From: Microbacterium sp. zg-Y1090
GTDB taxonomy: Bacteria; Actinomycetota; Actinomycetes; Actinomycetales; Microbacteriaceae
Direction of reading: 5' to 3'
Length of the DNA: 64,000 nt
Assembly: GCF_030246945.1 (NCBI RefSeq)
Contig: NZ_CP126742.1
Location: forward strand, 434,001 to 498,000
The notes under the pieces are model-generated. The model saw only the letters and a program-made list of their open reading frames with translations. It had not been told where the DNA came from and made no database searches. The translations under genes were made by a program, and so were the position numbers. This document shows, in pieces, positions 35,448 to 43,860 of this stretch. Every line of letters starts with the position of its first letter. Within the stretch, counting starts at the first letter, position 1.

Positions 35448-36781
35448 TCATCCACTGCCAGACCGCGCTCATCGACGGCGTCCCGGTGCGCTCCGTGCGG
35501 CTGCACGTCGACCCGTCGGGGAGCATCGCCCGCATCGAGCCGGGTGTCGCGCCCGGGGAGGGCGATCTGCGGCTGGGCATGGTGCTCCCCGGCGCGGGCA
35601 ACGCCCACTCGCACGCGTTCCACCGGGTGCTGCGCGGGCGCACCCACGACGGCGGCGGGGATTTCTGGCGGTGGCGCGAGCGCATGTACGCCGCCGCGGC
35701 GCGACTGGACCCCGCCCTCTACCACGACCTCGCCCGCGCCGTCTTCGGCGAGATGCTCGCGGCCGGGTACACCGCTGTCGCGGAGTTCCACTACGTGCAC
35801 CACCGTCCCGACGGCACCGCCTACGATCCGGCGCACGCCATGGAGCGCGCGCTGGCCGAGGCGGCCGCCGACACCGGCATCCGGCTCACTCTGCTGGACA
35901 CCTGCTACCTCGCGGGCGGGATCGGTGCGCCGCTCACCCTCGCGCAGCTGCGGTTCGGCGACGGCACCGCCGCAGGCTGGCTGCGCCGCTGGCACGCGCT
36001 GCGCGACGCCCTCGGTCCGTCGGTGGTGCTGGGCGCCGCGGTGCATTCCGTGCGCGCGGTGACCCCCGAGGACATCGGGGCGATCGTCGCCGGGCTTCCG
36101 GACGACGTTCCGCTGCACGTCCACCTCTCGGAGCAGCCGCAGGAGAACGCCGACTGCCTGGCGGCCTACGGCCGCACGCCGACGCAGGTGCTCGCCGACG
36201 CCGGGGCCCTCGCACCCCGGCTGAGCGCCGTGCACGCGACGCATCTCACCGCCGACGACGTGCGGATGCTGGGGGATGCCGGGGTCACGGCGGTGTTCTG
36301 CCCCACGACCGAGGCCGACCTCGGCGACGGCATCGGCCCGGCGCGGGAGCTCGCCGACGCGGGGGCGCGCATCGCCCTCGGGTCGGACCAGAACGCCGTG
36401 GTCGACCCCTTTCTCGAGGTGCGCGGCCTCGAAGCCGGCGAGCGTCTGGCCTCGGGTCGCCGCGGCCGGTTCAGCACGGTGGAACTGGCCGCGGCGCTCG
36501 CCGACAACGGCTACGCCGCCTGCGGTCTGACCGGCGGCATCCGCGTCGGCGCGCCCTGCGACCTCGTCGAGCTGGATGCCGCGACCGTGCGCACGGTCGG
36601 CGCAGAGCCCGCGCAACTGGTGCTCGCCGCCACCGCCTCCGACGTCCGCCGTGTCATCGTGGGAGGGCGGCTGCGGGCAGCCGCCGGCGTGCTCCGAGGC
36701 CGCGACGGCGGGGCGGGCGTCGACCCCGCCGCGCTGCTTGCGGCGGCCCTGCGACCCTTCGACACGTCCGAGGAGGACTGA
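35444..36781 (+). CDS. hutF: Formimidoylglutamate deiminase
   Basis: The product is 445 residues from GTG 35444, overlapping the previous stop. It is a metal-dependent amidohydrolase with MVLPGAGNAHSHAFHRVLRG (first metal His pair), VAEFHYVHHRPDGTAYDP, LHVHLSEQPQENADCLAAYG, AVHATHLTADD and ARIALGSDQNAVVDPFLEVR. This set matches HutF, which turns N-formimino-glutamate into N-formylglutamate and ammonia. Its presence shows the two-step HutF route, so a deformylase is needed. Confidence 0.93.
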   Translation: MIIHCQTALIDGVPVRSVRLHVDPSGSIARIEPGVAPGEGDLRLGMVLPGAGNAHSHAFHRVLRGRTHDGGGDFWRWRERMYAAAARLDPALYHDLARAVFGEMLAAGYTAVAEFHYVHHRPDGTAYDPAHAMERALAEAAADTGIRLTLLDTCYLAGGIGAPLTLAQLRFGDGTAAGWLRRWHALRDALGPSVVLGAAVHSVRAVTPEDIGAIVAGLPDDVPLHVHLSEQPQENADCLAAYGRTPTQVLADAGALAPRLSAVHATHLTADDVRMLGDAGVTAVFCPTTEADLGDGIGPARELADAGARIALGSDQNAVVDPFLEVRGLEAGERLASGRRGRFSTVELAAALADNGYAACGLTGGIRVGAPCDLVELDAATVRTVGAEPAQLVLAATASDVRRVIVGGRLRAAAGVLRGRDGGAGVDPAALLAAALRPFDTSEED

Positions 36782-36782
36782 T

Positions 36783-37943
36783 ATGGCGACCCTGCTGACC
36801 GACATCGGCGAGCTCACGACCCACGCCCCCGGCGAACCCCGCCTCCAGGACGCCGCGGTGGTGATCGAGGGAGACCGCATCGCGTGGATCGGCGGCGCCG
36901 CCGATGCACCCGCCGCCGATGAGGCCGTGACGCTGGGTGGCCGCGCCGTGCTCCCCGGCTGGGTGGACGCCCACACGCACCTCGTGTTCGCCGGCGACCG
37001 GTCCGCCGAGTTCGAGGCGCGGATGGCGGGGCAGGCGTACGCCGCGGGCGGGATCGCGACGACGGTGACGGCGACCCGCGCGGCGAGCGAGGGGGACCTC
37101 GCCGCCAACCTGCGGCGGCTGCGTCTGGAGGCGCTGCGCCAGGGGACGACCGTGCTGGAGACGAAGACCGGGTACGGCCTGGACGTCGCCTCCGAGGCGC
37201 AGAGCGCCCGCATCGCGGCAGCCGAGGCCGATGTCGTCACGTTCCTCGGCGCGCACATCGTGCCCGAAGGTGCGGACCCGCGCACCTATCTGGATCTCGT
37301 CACCGGCCCGATGCTCGACGCGGTGCGCCCGTGGGTGCAGTTCATCGACGTCTTCTGCGAGCGGGGGGCGTTCGACGTCGAACAGTCCCGCGAGGTGCTG
37401 CAGGCCGGAGTGCGGGCGGGGCTCGGCCTGCGCGTGCACGGAAACCAACTCGGTCACGGCGGGGGCGTGGCGCTCGCGGTGGAGATGGGGGCTGCCAGCG
37501 TCGACCACTGCAACGCACTCACCGACCACGACATCGATCTGCTGGCCGGGTCCGACACCGTCGCCACGGTGCTGCCCGCATGCGACCTCTCCACCCGCCA
37601 GCCGCTCGCGCCGGCGCGCCGGCTGTGGGATGCCGGAGCCACGGTGGCCATCGCGACCAACGCCAACCCGGGCACCTCGTACACGACGTCGATGCCGTAC
37701 TGCGTCGCGACCGCCGTGCTGCAGATGGGCCTCTCCATCGAGGAGGCGGTGTGGTCGGCCACCCGCGGCGGAGCCGTGGCGCTCTCGCTGGTGGACCACC
37801 CCGATGCGGTGGGGATGATCGCCGTCGGCGGCCGCGCGGATCTCCAGGCGCTCGACGCGCCCTCCGTGTCGCACCTGGCCTACCGGCCCGGCGTCCCGCT
37901 GACGGCCGCCGTCTGGCGCGCGGGGGAGCGGGTCGCCCTCTAA
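36783..37943 (+). CDS. hutI: Imidazolonepropionase
   Basis: The product is 386 residues, with AGGAGG just before ATG 36783. It contains LPGWVDAHTHLVFAGDRSAE (metal His), TVLETKTGYGLDVASEAQSA, VTFLGAHIVPEGADP, IDVFCERGAFDVEQSREVLQ, GLRVHGNQLGHGGGVALAVE and ATNANPGTSYTTSMPYCVAT, all typical of HutI. It opens the imidazolone ring to N-formimino-glutamate. Last gene of the hut operon; its stop overlaps the converging small gene. Confidence 0.96.
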   Translation: MATLLTDIGELTTHAPGEPRLQDAAVVIEGDRIAWIGGAADAPAADEAVTLGGRAVLPGWVDAHTHLVFAGDRSAEFEARMAGQAYAAGGIATTVTATRAASEGDLAANLRRLRLEALRQGTTVLETKTGYGLDVASEAQSARIAAAEADVVTFLGAHIVPEGADPRTYLDLVTGPMLDAVRPWVQFIDVFCERGAFDVEQSREVLQAGVRAGLGLRVHGNQLGHGGGVALAVEMGAASVDHCNALTDHDIDLLAGSDTVATVLPACDLSTRQPLAPARRLWDAGATVAIATNANPGTSYTTSMPYCVATAVLQMGLSIEEAVWSATRGGAVALSLVDHPDAVGMIAVGGRADLQALDAPSVSHLAYRPGVPLTAAVWRAGERVAL

Positions 37944-38284
37944 GCGGCGAGGGGCTGCCGCGCCGCCGGCGCGATGGTCGCGAGGGGCTCATCGGCCCAC
38001 GCCAGGGAGAGCCCGGCGGAGGAGTTGGCCATGGCGGCGAGGTCGCGCAGCAGCTCGGGGTCGAGAGTCTCGGGCTCGGGGCTTTCGAAGACGAAGCGCA
38101 GCGGGATCGACGGCTGCATCCACAGGGTCGTGCGGCCTCGCTCGTCGCCGTCGGGGTGACGCCACGAGAGGGTGAAACTCTCGCTGCGCCGCAGCTTGGT
38201 GGCGGTGACCACCTTCACGTGCGCGAGGAGCCGGTCCGGGATCTCGGCCGGGGTCTTGTCCGCTCCGTAGTAGAGAAGTCCCAC
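37940..38284 (-). CDS. Small KLRRGE-motif protein (DUF7882-like), copy 3
   Basis: The product is 114 residues from GTG 38284, with AAGGGA upstream. It starts MGLLYYGADKTPAEIPDRLL, then VKVVTATKLRRSESFTLSWR, GRTTLWMQPSIPLRFVFESP and DPELLRDLAAMANSSAGLSL. It is closest to the copy at 16052. It shares a divergent AT-richer intergenic region (38285-38450) with the small gene at 38451. Function unknown. Confidence 0.86.
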   Translation of the reverse strand: MGLLYYGADKTPAEIPDRLLAHVKVVTATKLRRSESFTLSWRHPDGDERGRTTLWMQPSIPLRFVFESPEPETLDPELLRDLAAMANSSAGLSLAWADEPLATIAPAARQPLAA

Positions 38285-38450
38285 TTCTGTCCCTTTCGCT
38301 TGCGGTGCGCTCGTGGCGTCGCCGTGTGTCGGCTGACTACTTCTCTACCGGAGATCTTCACTCGATGTCAATCACACTGAGTATGTAATACAGATGGTGT
38401 GTAATCGGATGGACCGGATCCCGGTTTTCGCTTTACACTGAGGAGACGAC

Positions 38451-38678
38451 ATGACCGTGATGCTCGACGCAGCGCCCACTCTCGAGGAACGCCAGGCCGC
38501 CGCCTGGTTCCCCGTGGAGACGGGTTTCTGGGTCGCCAACACGGGAGGTCGCTACTTGGGGGCGGTCGAACGACTGCGCTCGGGTGAGTTCAGTGCCCGC
38601 GACGCCACCGGCGCCGAGGTGGGGTGCTTCGGCACTCTCGCCGAGGCACGGGACGCGGTCACAAGCGAAGCCTGGTAG
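38451..38678 (+). CDS. Small protein of unknown function (family C)
   Basis: The product is 75 residues, with GAGGAG 5-10 bases before the ATG. The core reads FWVANTGGRYLGAVERL and then ATGAEVGCFGTLAEARDAV, a short beta-rich domain ending in a helix. A similar core is encoded upstream of the cold-shock gene (42654-42827). Function unknown. The MarR gene follows 15 bases later, so the two are probably one transcript. Confidence 0.78.
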   Translation: MTVMLDAAPTLEERQAAAWFPVETGFWVANTGGRYLGAVERLRSGEFSARDATGAEVGCFGTLAEARDAVTSEAW

Positions 38679-38693
38679 GAAGCGGGAGAAGAC

Positions 38694-39230
38694 ATGCCCC
38701 AGACGGTCGTGCGCCACGAGAACGAGCACCTGTACGCCGACCCGCCCGAGCGCGAGGCAGGCCGTGCACTCAGTGACGCCATCCTGCGGCTGCGCCGCGC
38801 CGAGCGCGGCCAGGAGCGCCGCGCCACGGCCCGCTCCACGCTCTCCGGCCTCGACCTCACGGCGCTGCGCTATCTCGTGCAGGGTGCCCGCGACGAGCGC
38901 GATCTCAGCCCCAAGGACCTGCTGACGATGCTCTCCACCTCCAGCGCCACCATCACGAACGTCGTCGAGCGACTCGTCTGCCGCGGTCTCGTCGAGCGCG
39001 TCCAGCACCCCCGCGACCGCCGTGCGCACTATCTCGTCCCCACCCCTGCTGCCTTCCGCCTCGTCGACGAGGCCTACGCCTCGCATCACAGCGCGATCGT
39101 CGAGGTGATCGACGGGCTGACGGATCAGCAGGCCGACGCCGCCGCCCTCGTCATCGCTCGTCTGGCCGAGCGGCTCGACCTGCTGGAGCGCGAGGAGCGG
39201 ATCGCGGACGCCGAGGCCGGGCTGCGCTGA
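38694..39230 (+). CDS. MarR-family transcriptional regulator
   Basis: The product is 178 residues. The winged helix-turn-helix is DLTALRYLVQGARDERDLSP, KDLLTMLSTSSATITNVVER and LVCRGLVERVQHPRDRRAHY, with the conserved Asp-Arg-Arg wing. A C-terminal helical dimer region follows. It probably regulates its own small operon and the divergent DUF7882-like gene. A second MarR protein of the same subtype lies at 43414 beside another DUF7882-like gene. Confidence 0.92.
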   Translation: MPQTVVRHENEHLYADPPEREAGRALSDAILRLRRAERGQERRATARSTLSGLDLTALRYLVQGARDERDLSPKDLLTMLSTSSATITNVVERLVCRGLVERVQHPRDRRAHYLVPTPAAFRLVDEAYASHHSAIVEVIDGLTDQQADAAALVIARLAERLDLLEREERIADAEAGLR

Positions 39231-39237
39231 AGCCCGG

Positions 39238-39978
39238 TCAGTCCCACCCCAGGGGGACCGCGGTGATCGAATCCAGCCCGGTCACCGTGATCCAGCCCTC
39301 GGCGAGGTGCGCGGCATCCGTTCCCGGTTCGGGGACGTTCGGCAGGTCCTCGACAGCCAGACGGATGTGATGCTCCTCCCGCTCGCTGAGCGTGGTCTGG
39401 ACGATGCCGAACGGTGCCAGGCTCGCCTCGCGCACGCCGCGCGGCTCGGCGGTGTTGGGCGCATTGACGTTGAGGACGGTCCCCGGGCTGCGCGCGAGCA
39501 GATCCGGCAGCAGGCGCAGCACCGCCTGAGCCGCAGCCTCCCAGTGGAACTCGGTCGGCCGCATGCCGACGTCGAGCGATACCGCCAGAGCGCGCGCACC
39601 GTTGAGGCCGGCCGTCAGAGCGGCTCCCACCGTGCCGGAGTGCAGGATCGCCCTCCCCACGTTGGCGCCGTGATTCACCCCCGACAGCACGAGCTCCGGG
39701 GGCGGGCCGAACGCGCCGTGCGTCGCGATCATGGCGATCAGACCGGGGCCGCCGTGCACCGCGAACGCCGGGATCTCCTCGAGCCCGCCGATGTCCCGGC
39801 GCTCCACGGCGATGCGGCCATCGTGGTCCTCCGCCATGATCGACGCGCTCGCGCCGCTGGACTGCGACGCCGGAGCCGCGATCACCACATCGAGCCCGGC
39901 CGACAGCGCCGCCGCCGCGAGGGCATGAAGGCCGGGCGCGTCGATGCCGTCATCGTTGGTGACGAGCGTGCGGGTCAT
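39238..39978 (-). CDS. surE: 5'/3'-nucleotidase SurE
   Basis: The product is 246 residues. It starts MTRTLVTNDDGIDAPGL (metal Asp-Asp), then VVIAAPASQSSGASASI, VLSGVNHGANVGRAILHSGT, VGAALTAGLNGARALAVSLD and LNVNAPN, all conserved in SurE. It removes phosphate from nucleoside monophosphates in the cytoplasm. Its ATG overlaps the stop of the PfkB gene, so the two are coupled, perhaps for nucleoside or sugar-phosphate salvage. Confidence 0.93.
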   Translation of the reverse strand: MTRTLVTNDDGIDAPGLHALAAAALSAGLDVVIAAPASQSSGASASIMAEDHDGRIAVERRDIGGLEEIPAFAVHGGPGLIAMIATHGAFGPPPELVLSGVNHGANVGRAILHSGTVGAALTAGLNGARALAVSLDVGMRPTEFHWEAAAQAVLRLLPDLLARSPGTVLNVNAPNTAEPRGVREASLAPFGIVQTTLSEREEHHIRLAVEDLPNVPEPGTDAAHLAEGWITVTGLDSITAVPLGWD

Positions 39979-40982
39979 GCCCGCCGCTCCTCCGGTTCGG
40001 CCAGGGCGGCCAGCCCGTCGCGGCTCACCCGCCCCGTGACCGGCTGATCCGGCAGGGCGGCGTCGCCGGCGGCGTCGCGCACGACCACCGCTCTGCGCAG
40101 CGCCGCGATCGCCGCGGCATCCCCTGTTCCGAGGCCGTGGCGTGTGACGTTGAGGGCACCTGCCGCAGCCCCCAGGGTCACCGCCGTCCGCGCCGTCTCG
40201 CCCGCGGCGATGGCCGCTGCGACCCCGGCCGTGAGCGAGTCGCCGGCGCCGGCGGTGTCGACCACCTGCATCCGGGGGGAGGCCACCTCGAGGAAGCCGC
40301 GCTCATCCAGCAGCAGCAGCGGCTCGGCGGCGCGGGAGACGATGACGGTGCACGCGCCGTGCTCGTGCAGCCGCCGCATCGCGGCGCGGATGGCACCCAC
40401 CGAGCGGTCGCGGATGAGCATGTCGGCGTGCAGTTCCTCGTCGCTCACCTTCAGTACCGCGACCCCACCCGCCACCGCGGCCGCAAGGCGACGGCCGGCG
40501 AGGTCCACCAGCACCGGGATGCCGCTCGCGCGCAGGTCGGCCGCCAGTCGGCGGTAGGTGTCCGGCGGCAGGGTGTCGTCGCCCGCCGGACCGCTGAGGA
40601 TCACCAGCCGGGACTGCAGTCCTGCCGCGAGGGTGCCGCTGTACAGCTCGTCGAGGTCGTGGCGCCCGATCGGGTCGCCGCGGTGCTCGGCGACGATCGT
40701 GCGCCGTCCGTCGCGACGGTCGTGCACGTACGCGGACCCGTGGCCCTGACGCAGCACGGGCACGACGGTGATGCCCTCGTCCTGCAGGAGGCGGTGCACG
40801 ACGCGCCCGGTCTCGCCGGTCAGCGCGCAGCACATCGTGACGCTTCGGCCCAGACGCAGCAGCATGCGGGCCTGCCAGACGCCCTGCCCGCCGGCATGCA
40901 CATGGATCTCGTTGTCGGAGGGGTGGTCCTCGACGGTGATGGTCAGGGTCGGGGACGGCGCGAAGATCGTCACATCGCTCAT
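39975..40982 (-). CDS. PfkB-family carbohydrate kinase
   Basis: The product is 335 residues from ATG 40982. The PfkB start MSDVTIFAPSPTLTITVEDH is followed by HVHAGGQGVWQARMLLRLGR, LVILSGPAGDDTLPPDTYRR and the catalytic VVDTAGAGDSLTAGVAAAIA. It resembles the 1-phosphofructokinase subgroup but with atypical start residues (SPTLTIT in place of NPALD), so the substrate may differ. It precedes surE on the same strand with a 4-base overlap. Confidence 0.87.
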   Translation of the reverse strand: MSDVTIFAPSPTLTITVEDHPSDNEIHVHAGGQGVWQARMLLRLGRSVTMCCALTGETGRVVHRLLQDEGITVVPVLRQGHGSAYVHDRRDGRRTIVAEHRGDPIGRHDLDELYSGTLAAGLQSRLVILSGPAGDDTLPPDTYRRLAADLRASGIPVLVDLAGRRLAAAVAGGVAVLKVSDEELHADMLIRDRSVGAIRAAMRRLHEHGACTVIVSRAAEPLLLLDERGFLEVASPRMQVVDTAGAGDSLTAGVAAAIAAGETARTAVTLGAAAGALNVTRHGLGTGDAAAIAALRRAVVVRDAAGDAALPDQPVTGRVSRDGLAALAEPEERRA

Positions 40983-41038
40983 GGCCGTGACCCTACGGCC
41001 GCCGGCCCCCCGGCGCACCCCCTCGAGTGGGGGAGGTG

Positions 41039-42160
41039 TCAGCCCTGGAGGCCGAGTCCGCGGCGCGCGGTCGTCGCCATGGGGCAGTCGAACGGATCGC
41101 GGGCGGCGAGTCCGACCCGGTTGAGGTACTCGATCACGATCGCGTAGGAGGTGATGAGGCTGGTCTCCGTGTAGGGCACATTCAGCTCTCGGCACGCTTC
41201 CATGACGATCGGGCGCGCCTTGGCCAGGTGCGGCCGGGGCATGTTCGGGAACAGGTGGTGCTCGATCTGGTAGTTGAGCCCACCCATCAGCCACGTCGCC
41301 CACCATCCGCCGCGGATGTTGCGGGAGGTGCGCACCTGCTTGCTGAAGAAGTCGAGCTTGGCGTCCTTGTCGATGACGGGCATGCCCTTGTGGTTCGGCG
41401 CGAACGAGGCGCCCATGTACACGCCGAAGACGGCGACCTGCACGGCGAAGAACGCGAACGCCATGCCGAGCGGCAGGAAGAGGAAGATGGGGACGAAGAC
41501 CGCCGTGTGGCGCACGGCCAGCAGAACGAGTTCGTAGGCGCGGCCCTTGACCGGCTGGCGGCTGAAAAGGTGACGCAGCGCGATGGCGTACAGGTTCAGG
41601 CCCTCGAGCGTGAGGAGGGGGAAGAACAGCCAGCCCTGACGCTTGGTGATGGCGCGCCGGATTCCGCGGGCGGAGGCGGCATCCTCGTCGAGGAACGAGA
41701 TGGTGTCGATCTCGATGTCGGGGTCCTTGCCGACCCGGTTCGGGTTGGCGTGGTGACGCGTGTGCTTCGTCGTCCACCAGGACACGCTCATCCCGACGAT
41801 GGCGGGGCCGATGAACCGGGCCAGGCGATCGTTGGCGGGGCCGGATGCGAAGATCTGGCGGTGGGCGGCCTCGTGCGCGAGGAAGGCCACCTGCGTGAAG
41901 AGGATGCCGGAGACGGCAGCGACGATCAGCTGCAGCCAGCTGTCGCCCAGCATGAAGAATGCGACGATGCAGGCGGCGAAGCCGACGAGGATCGCGGCTC
42001 CGACGGCGGCGTAGAACCCGGGGGTGCGGGTGAGCAGCCCCTTCTCCTTCACCGCGGCGGACACATCGGTGTACGCGCGCGTGATGGGAGGGAATTCCTT
42101 GGTGCTCGCGTAGGTCTGACGGATCGGACCGAGCGTGGCTTCCATAACAGTGGCAGACAT
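41039..42160 (-). CDS. Membrane fatty acid desaturase (acyl-lipid/linoleoyl-CoA desaturase type)
   Basis: The product is 373 residues from ATG 42160 (AGGTGAGG upstream). The three di-iron histidine boxes are present: HEAAH at residues 96-100, HTRHH at 133-137 and QIEHH at 298-302, the last being the front-end-type box. Hydrophobic segments at about 50-90, 115-130, 175-200 and 215-250 make it an integral membrane protein. It introduces a double bond into membrane fatty acids. It lies downstream of the cold-shock gene on the same strand, separated by a strong terminator. Confidence 0.93.
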   Translation of the reverse strand: MSATVMEATLGPIRQTYASTKEFPPITRAYTDVSAAVKEKGLLTRTPGFYAAVGAAILVGFAACIVAFFMLGDSWLQLIVAAVSGILFTQVAFLAHEAAHRQIFASGPANDRLARFIGPAIVGMSVSWWTTKHTRHHANPNRVGKDPDIEIDTISFLDEDAASARGIRRAITKRQGWLFFPLLTLEGLNLYAIALRHLFSRQPVKGRAYELVLLAVRHTAVFVPIFLFLPLGMAFAFFAVQVAVFGVYMGASFAPNHKGMPVIDKDAKLDFFSKQVRTSRNIRGGWWATWLMGGLNYQIEHHLFPNMPRPHLAKARPIVMEACRELNVPYTETSLITSYAIVIEYLNRVGLAARDPFDCPMATTARRGLGLQG

Positions 42161-42281
42161 AGCCTCACCTGTTTCCTCGGGGACCTTGAGGCCCGTGGGC
42201 TGACGGCGGGTGCCACCTGCTGTCTTCGACAGTACGCGTCCGTCTATGCGGCTTGCGGAATGCGATACGGAGTCTGGAATG

Positions 42282-42320
42282 CACGAAGGCCGGCACGCGA
42301 GTCGCGTGCCGGCCTTCGTG
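42282..42320 (-). terminator. Strong terminator after cspA-type gene
   Basis: A perfect 18-bp stem with a 3-base loop (arms 42282-42299 and 42303-42320) lies 6 bases beyond the cold-shock gene stop. It is nearly symmetrical and would work from either side. Confidence 0.9.
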
Positions 42321-42326
42321 GGAAAC

Positions 42327-42530
42327 TCAGAGTGCGCGGATGTTCGCAGCCTGCATGCCCTTGGGGCCCTGCTCTGCGTCGTACTCCACCTTCTGCGTCT
42401 CGCGCAGTTCCTTGAAGCCGTTGCCGGCGATCGCGCTGTAGTGCGCGAACAGGTCGGCAGAGCCGTCATCCGGCGCGATGAAGCCGTAGCCCTTTTCGGA
42501 GTTGAACCATTTCACGGTGCCAGTGGCCAT
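42327..42530 (-). CDS. cspA: Cold-shock protein (CspA family)
   Basis: The product is 67 residues, the standard size. It begins [20 protein letters not shown] with the RNP1 motif KGYGFI, then DLFAHYSAI (RNP2-like) and [20 protein letters not shown]. It is a single-stranded nucleic-acid chaperone. GAAGGA stands 6-10 bases before ATG 42530. The frame stays open upstream for 99 more codons without a stop, and part of that extension looks like a family C protein. Confidence 0.96.
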   Translation of the reverse strand: MATGTVKWFNSEKGYGFIAPDDGSADLFAHYSAIAGNGFKELRETQKVEYDAEQGPKGMQAANIRAL

Positions 42531-42827
42531 CGTGTCTTTCCTTCTACTTTTCGGGCCGCGAGTGCGACCGATGGTGCCGAGCCGACGAATGCGACGCGGA
42601 CGGATGGACCGCGAGGGACTCGCGGAGATCGAGGGGGCGCCGTTTCGCGGGACGAGGACGGCGTGCTGCGCGTCCTCGAGCGTGGCGTGGACGCCGAGGT
42701 GCTGGCCCTGGGGGCCATGAGCGGTGAAGCCGACGAGTGCACGTGCGGCATGCCCGGCGTAGTCGCCGTCACGGGTGGCGACGAAGACGTCGGCATCGGC
42801 CTGACGCCAATCGAGCGGGCGCTGCAC
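42531..42827 (-). CDS. Possible family C small protein reading in frame into cspA
   Basis: From GTG 42827 the frame encodes [20 protein letters not shown], then [21 protein letters not shown] (42654-42827). It aligns with the 38451 protein: hydrophobic-V-A start, Y-x-G, and a final T-L-x-(E/D)-A-x-x-A-V helix. The next 41 codons are Arg/Ser/Pro-rich and not protein-like, yet no stop occurs before the cspA ATG. It may be a gene that lost its stop, a small gene ended by a frameshift, or a real N-terminal extension of the cold-shock protein. No clear ribosome site is seen at the GTG. Confidence 0.4.
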
Positions 42828-43063
42828 GACAGTGTCGCAGCAGAGAACAGGTGACAAAAACAAACTTTCAGATGGTGTGCCGGGCGTCTGGTGTGACGCG
42901 GACCTGGCACGCGGTGACAAGGCTGCGAATCTGCAGCCGGTCCGGCCGTGAAACGCCCTCCAACTCTGGAGAACGTCGATACAGCGGACCTTCCCCGAAC
43001 TGGGGTTCCCCCACTGTAGCACGTTCTGAGCGGGACGCCGTCATCGGCAACAGCGATGCCCAC

Positions 43064-43264
43064 TCACGGCCGATCTGCGGGCCTGCTGTCGTCGAGCACA
43101 TCGCCGCCGGGGCGCACGGGGGCGTCGTCGCGCACATCGATGCGGGTGACCCCGTCGCGCTTGGTGACATCGATGCGTGCAGCCGCATCCGCTTCGACAG
43201 CCCCCGGTGCGGCCAGGAGCTGATCGCGGCGCTTCTCCTCATCGGTCATCTCGTGGTCTTCCAT
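43064..43264 (-). CDS. Small charged hypothetical protein
   Basis: A 66-residue frame starts MEDHEMTDEEKRRDQLLAAP and continues ARIDVTKRDGVTRIDVRDDA. It is acidic and non-repetitive, unlike nearby Arg-rich shadow frames, so it may be real. GGAGGG lies directly against the first ATG; the second ATG (43249) has no better site. It points away from the MarR gene at 43414. Function unknown. To its left, 42828-43063 holds nothing I can identify. Confidence 0.5.
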   Translation of the reverse strand: MEDHEMTDEEKRRDQLLAAPGAVEADAAARIDVTKRDGVTRIDVRDDAPVRPGGDVLDDSRPADRP

Positions 43265-43413
43265 CCCTCCACGGTAGGGATCCGCTGCCCGCGGCGGGCG
43301 GGGTTTACAGGGCGGCCGCGCTGCGCTACCACACGCGCGGCCGCCCAGGGTGTCTGCAGGGGCGCGCTCCTACACTGGGGCAACCGACGTCGCAGATCTG
43401 CAGAGAGGAAACC

Positions 43414-43860
43414 ATGTCCGAGCAGACGACCGCGCTGCGCGCCGCACGGAGTGTGGAGATGCTGAGGCTGGCCGAGGCACGTCTGGCCCGCCGGCGGCAG
43501 ACGGACTGCGGGCCGAGCGAGACCGCCCGCGCGGCGATGCGCTACATCCTGGAGTGCGACGACGCCGGGCAGCAGGTGACACCGACGGCCATCGCCGAGC
43601 ACCTCGGAGTGTCGACCGCGTCGGTGACCGGCATGCTCAACAGCTTGCGGGCCGGAGGGCTGATCGGCTTCCGGGCCAACCCCGACGACGGCCGCAGCAA
43701 GTTCGTCGTGCCCATCGACCGCACGTCGGAGGTGGCGGACGTCGATCCGCTCACCGCTCACATCCGCGATATGGCCGAGCAGCTGACGGAGAACGAAGCG
43801 CGGCACATCGCCGACTTCCTCGAGCTGGTGCGGGCGGCCGTCGACCGCGAGTGCGCCTGA
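43414..43860 (+). CDS. MarR-family transcriptional regulator
   Basis: The product is 148 residues from ATG 43414, with GAGAGGAAA upstream. The DNA-binding domain reads AAMRYILECDDAGQQVTPTA, IAEHLGVSTASVTGMLNSLR, AGGLIGFRANPDDGRSKFVV, with the Asp-Gly-Arg wing. A C-terminal dimer helix follows. It is the same subtype as the protein at 38694 and abuts a DUF7882-like gene, so the pairing recurs. Confidence 0.9.
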   Translation: MSEQTTALRAARSVEMLRLAEARLARRRQTDCGPSETARAAMRYILECDDAGQQVTPTAIAEHLGVSTASVTGMLNSLRAGGLIGFRANPDDGRSKFVVPIDRTSEVADVDPLTAHIRDMAEQLTENEARHIADFLELVRAAVDRECA

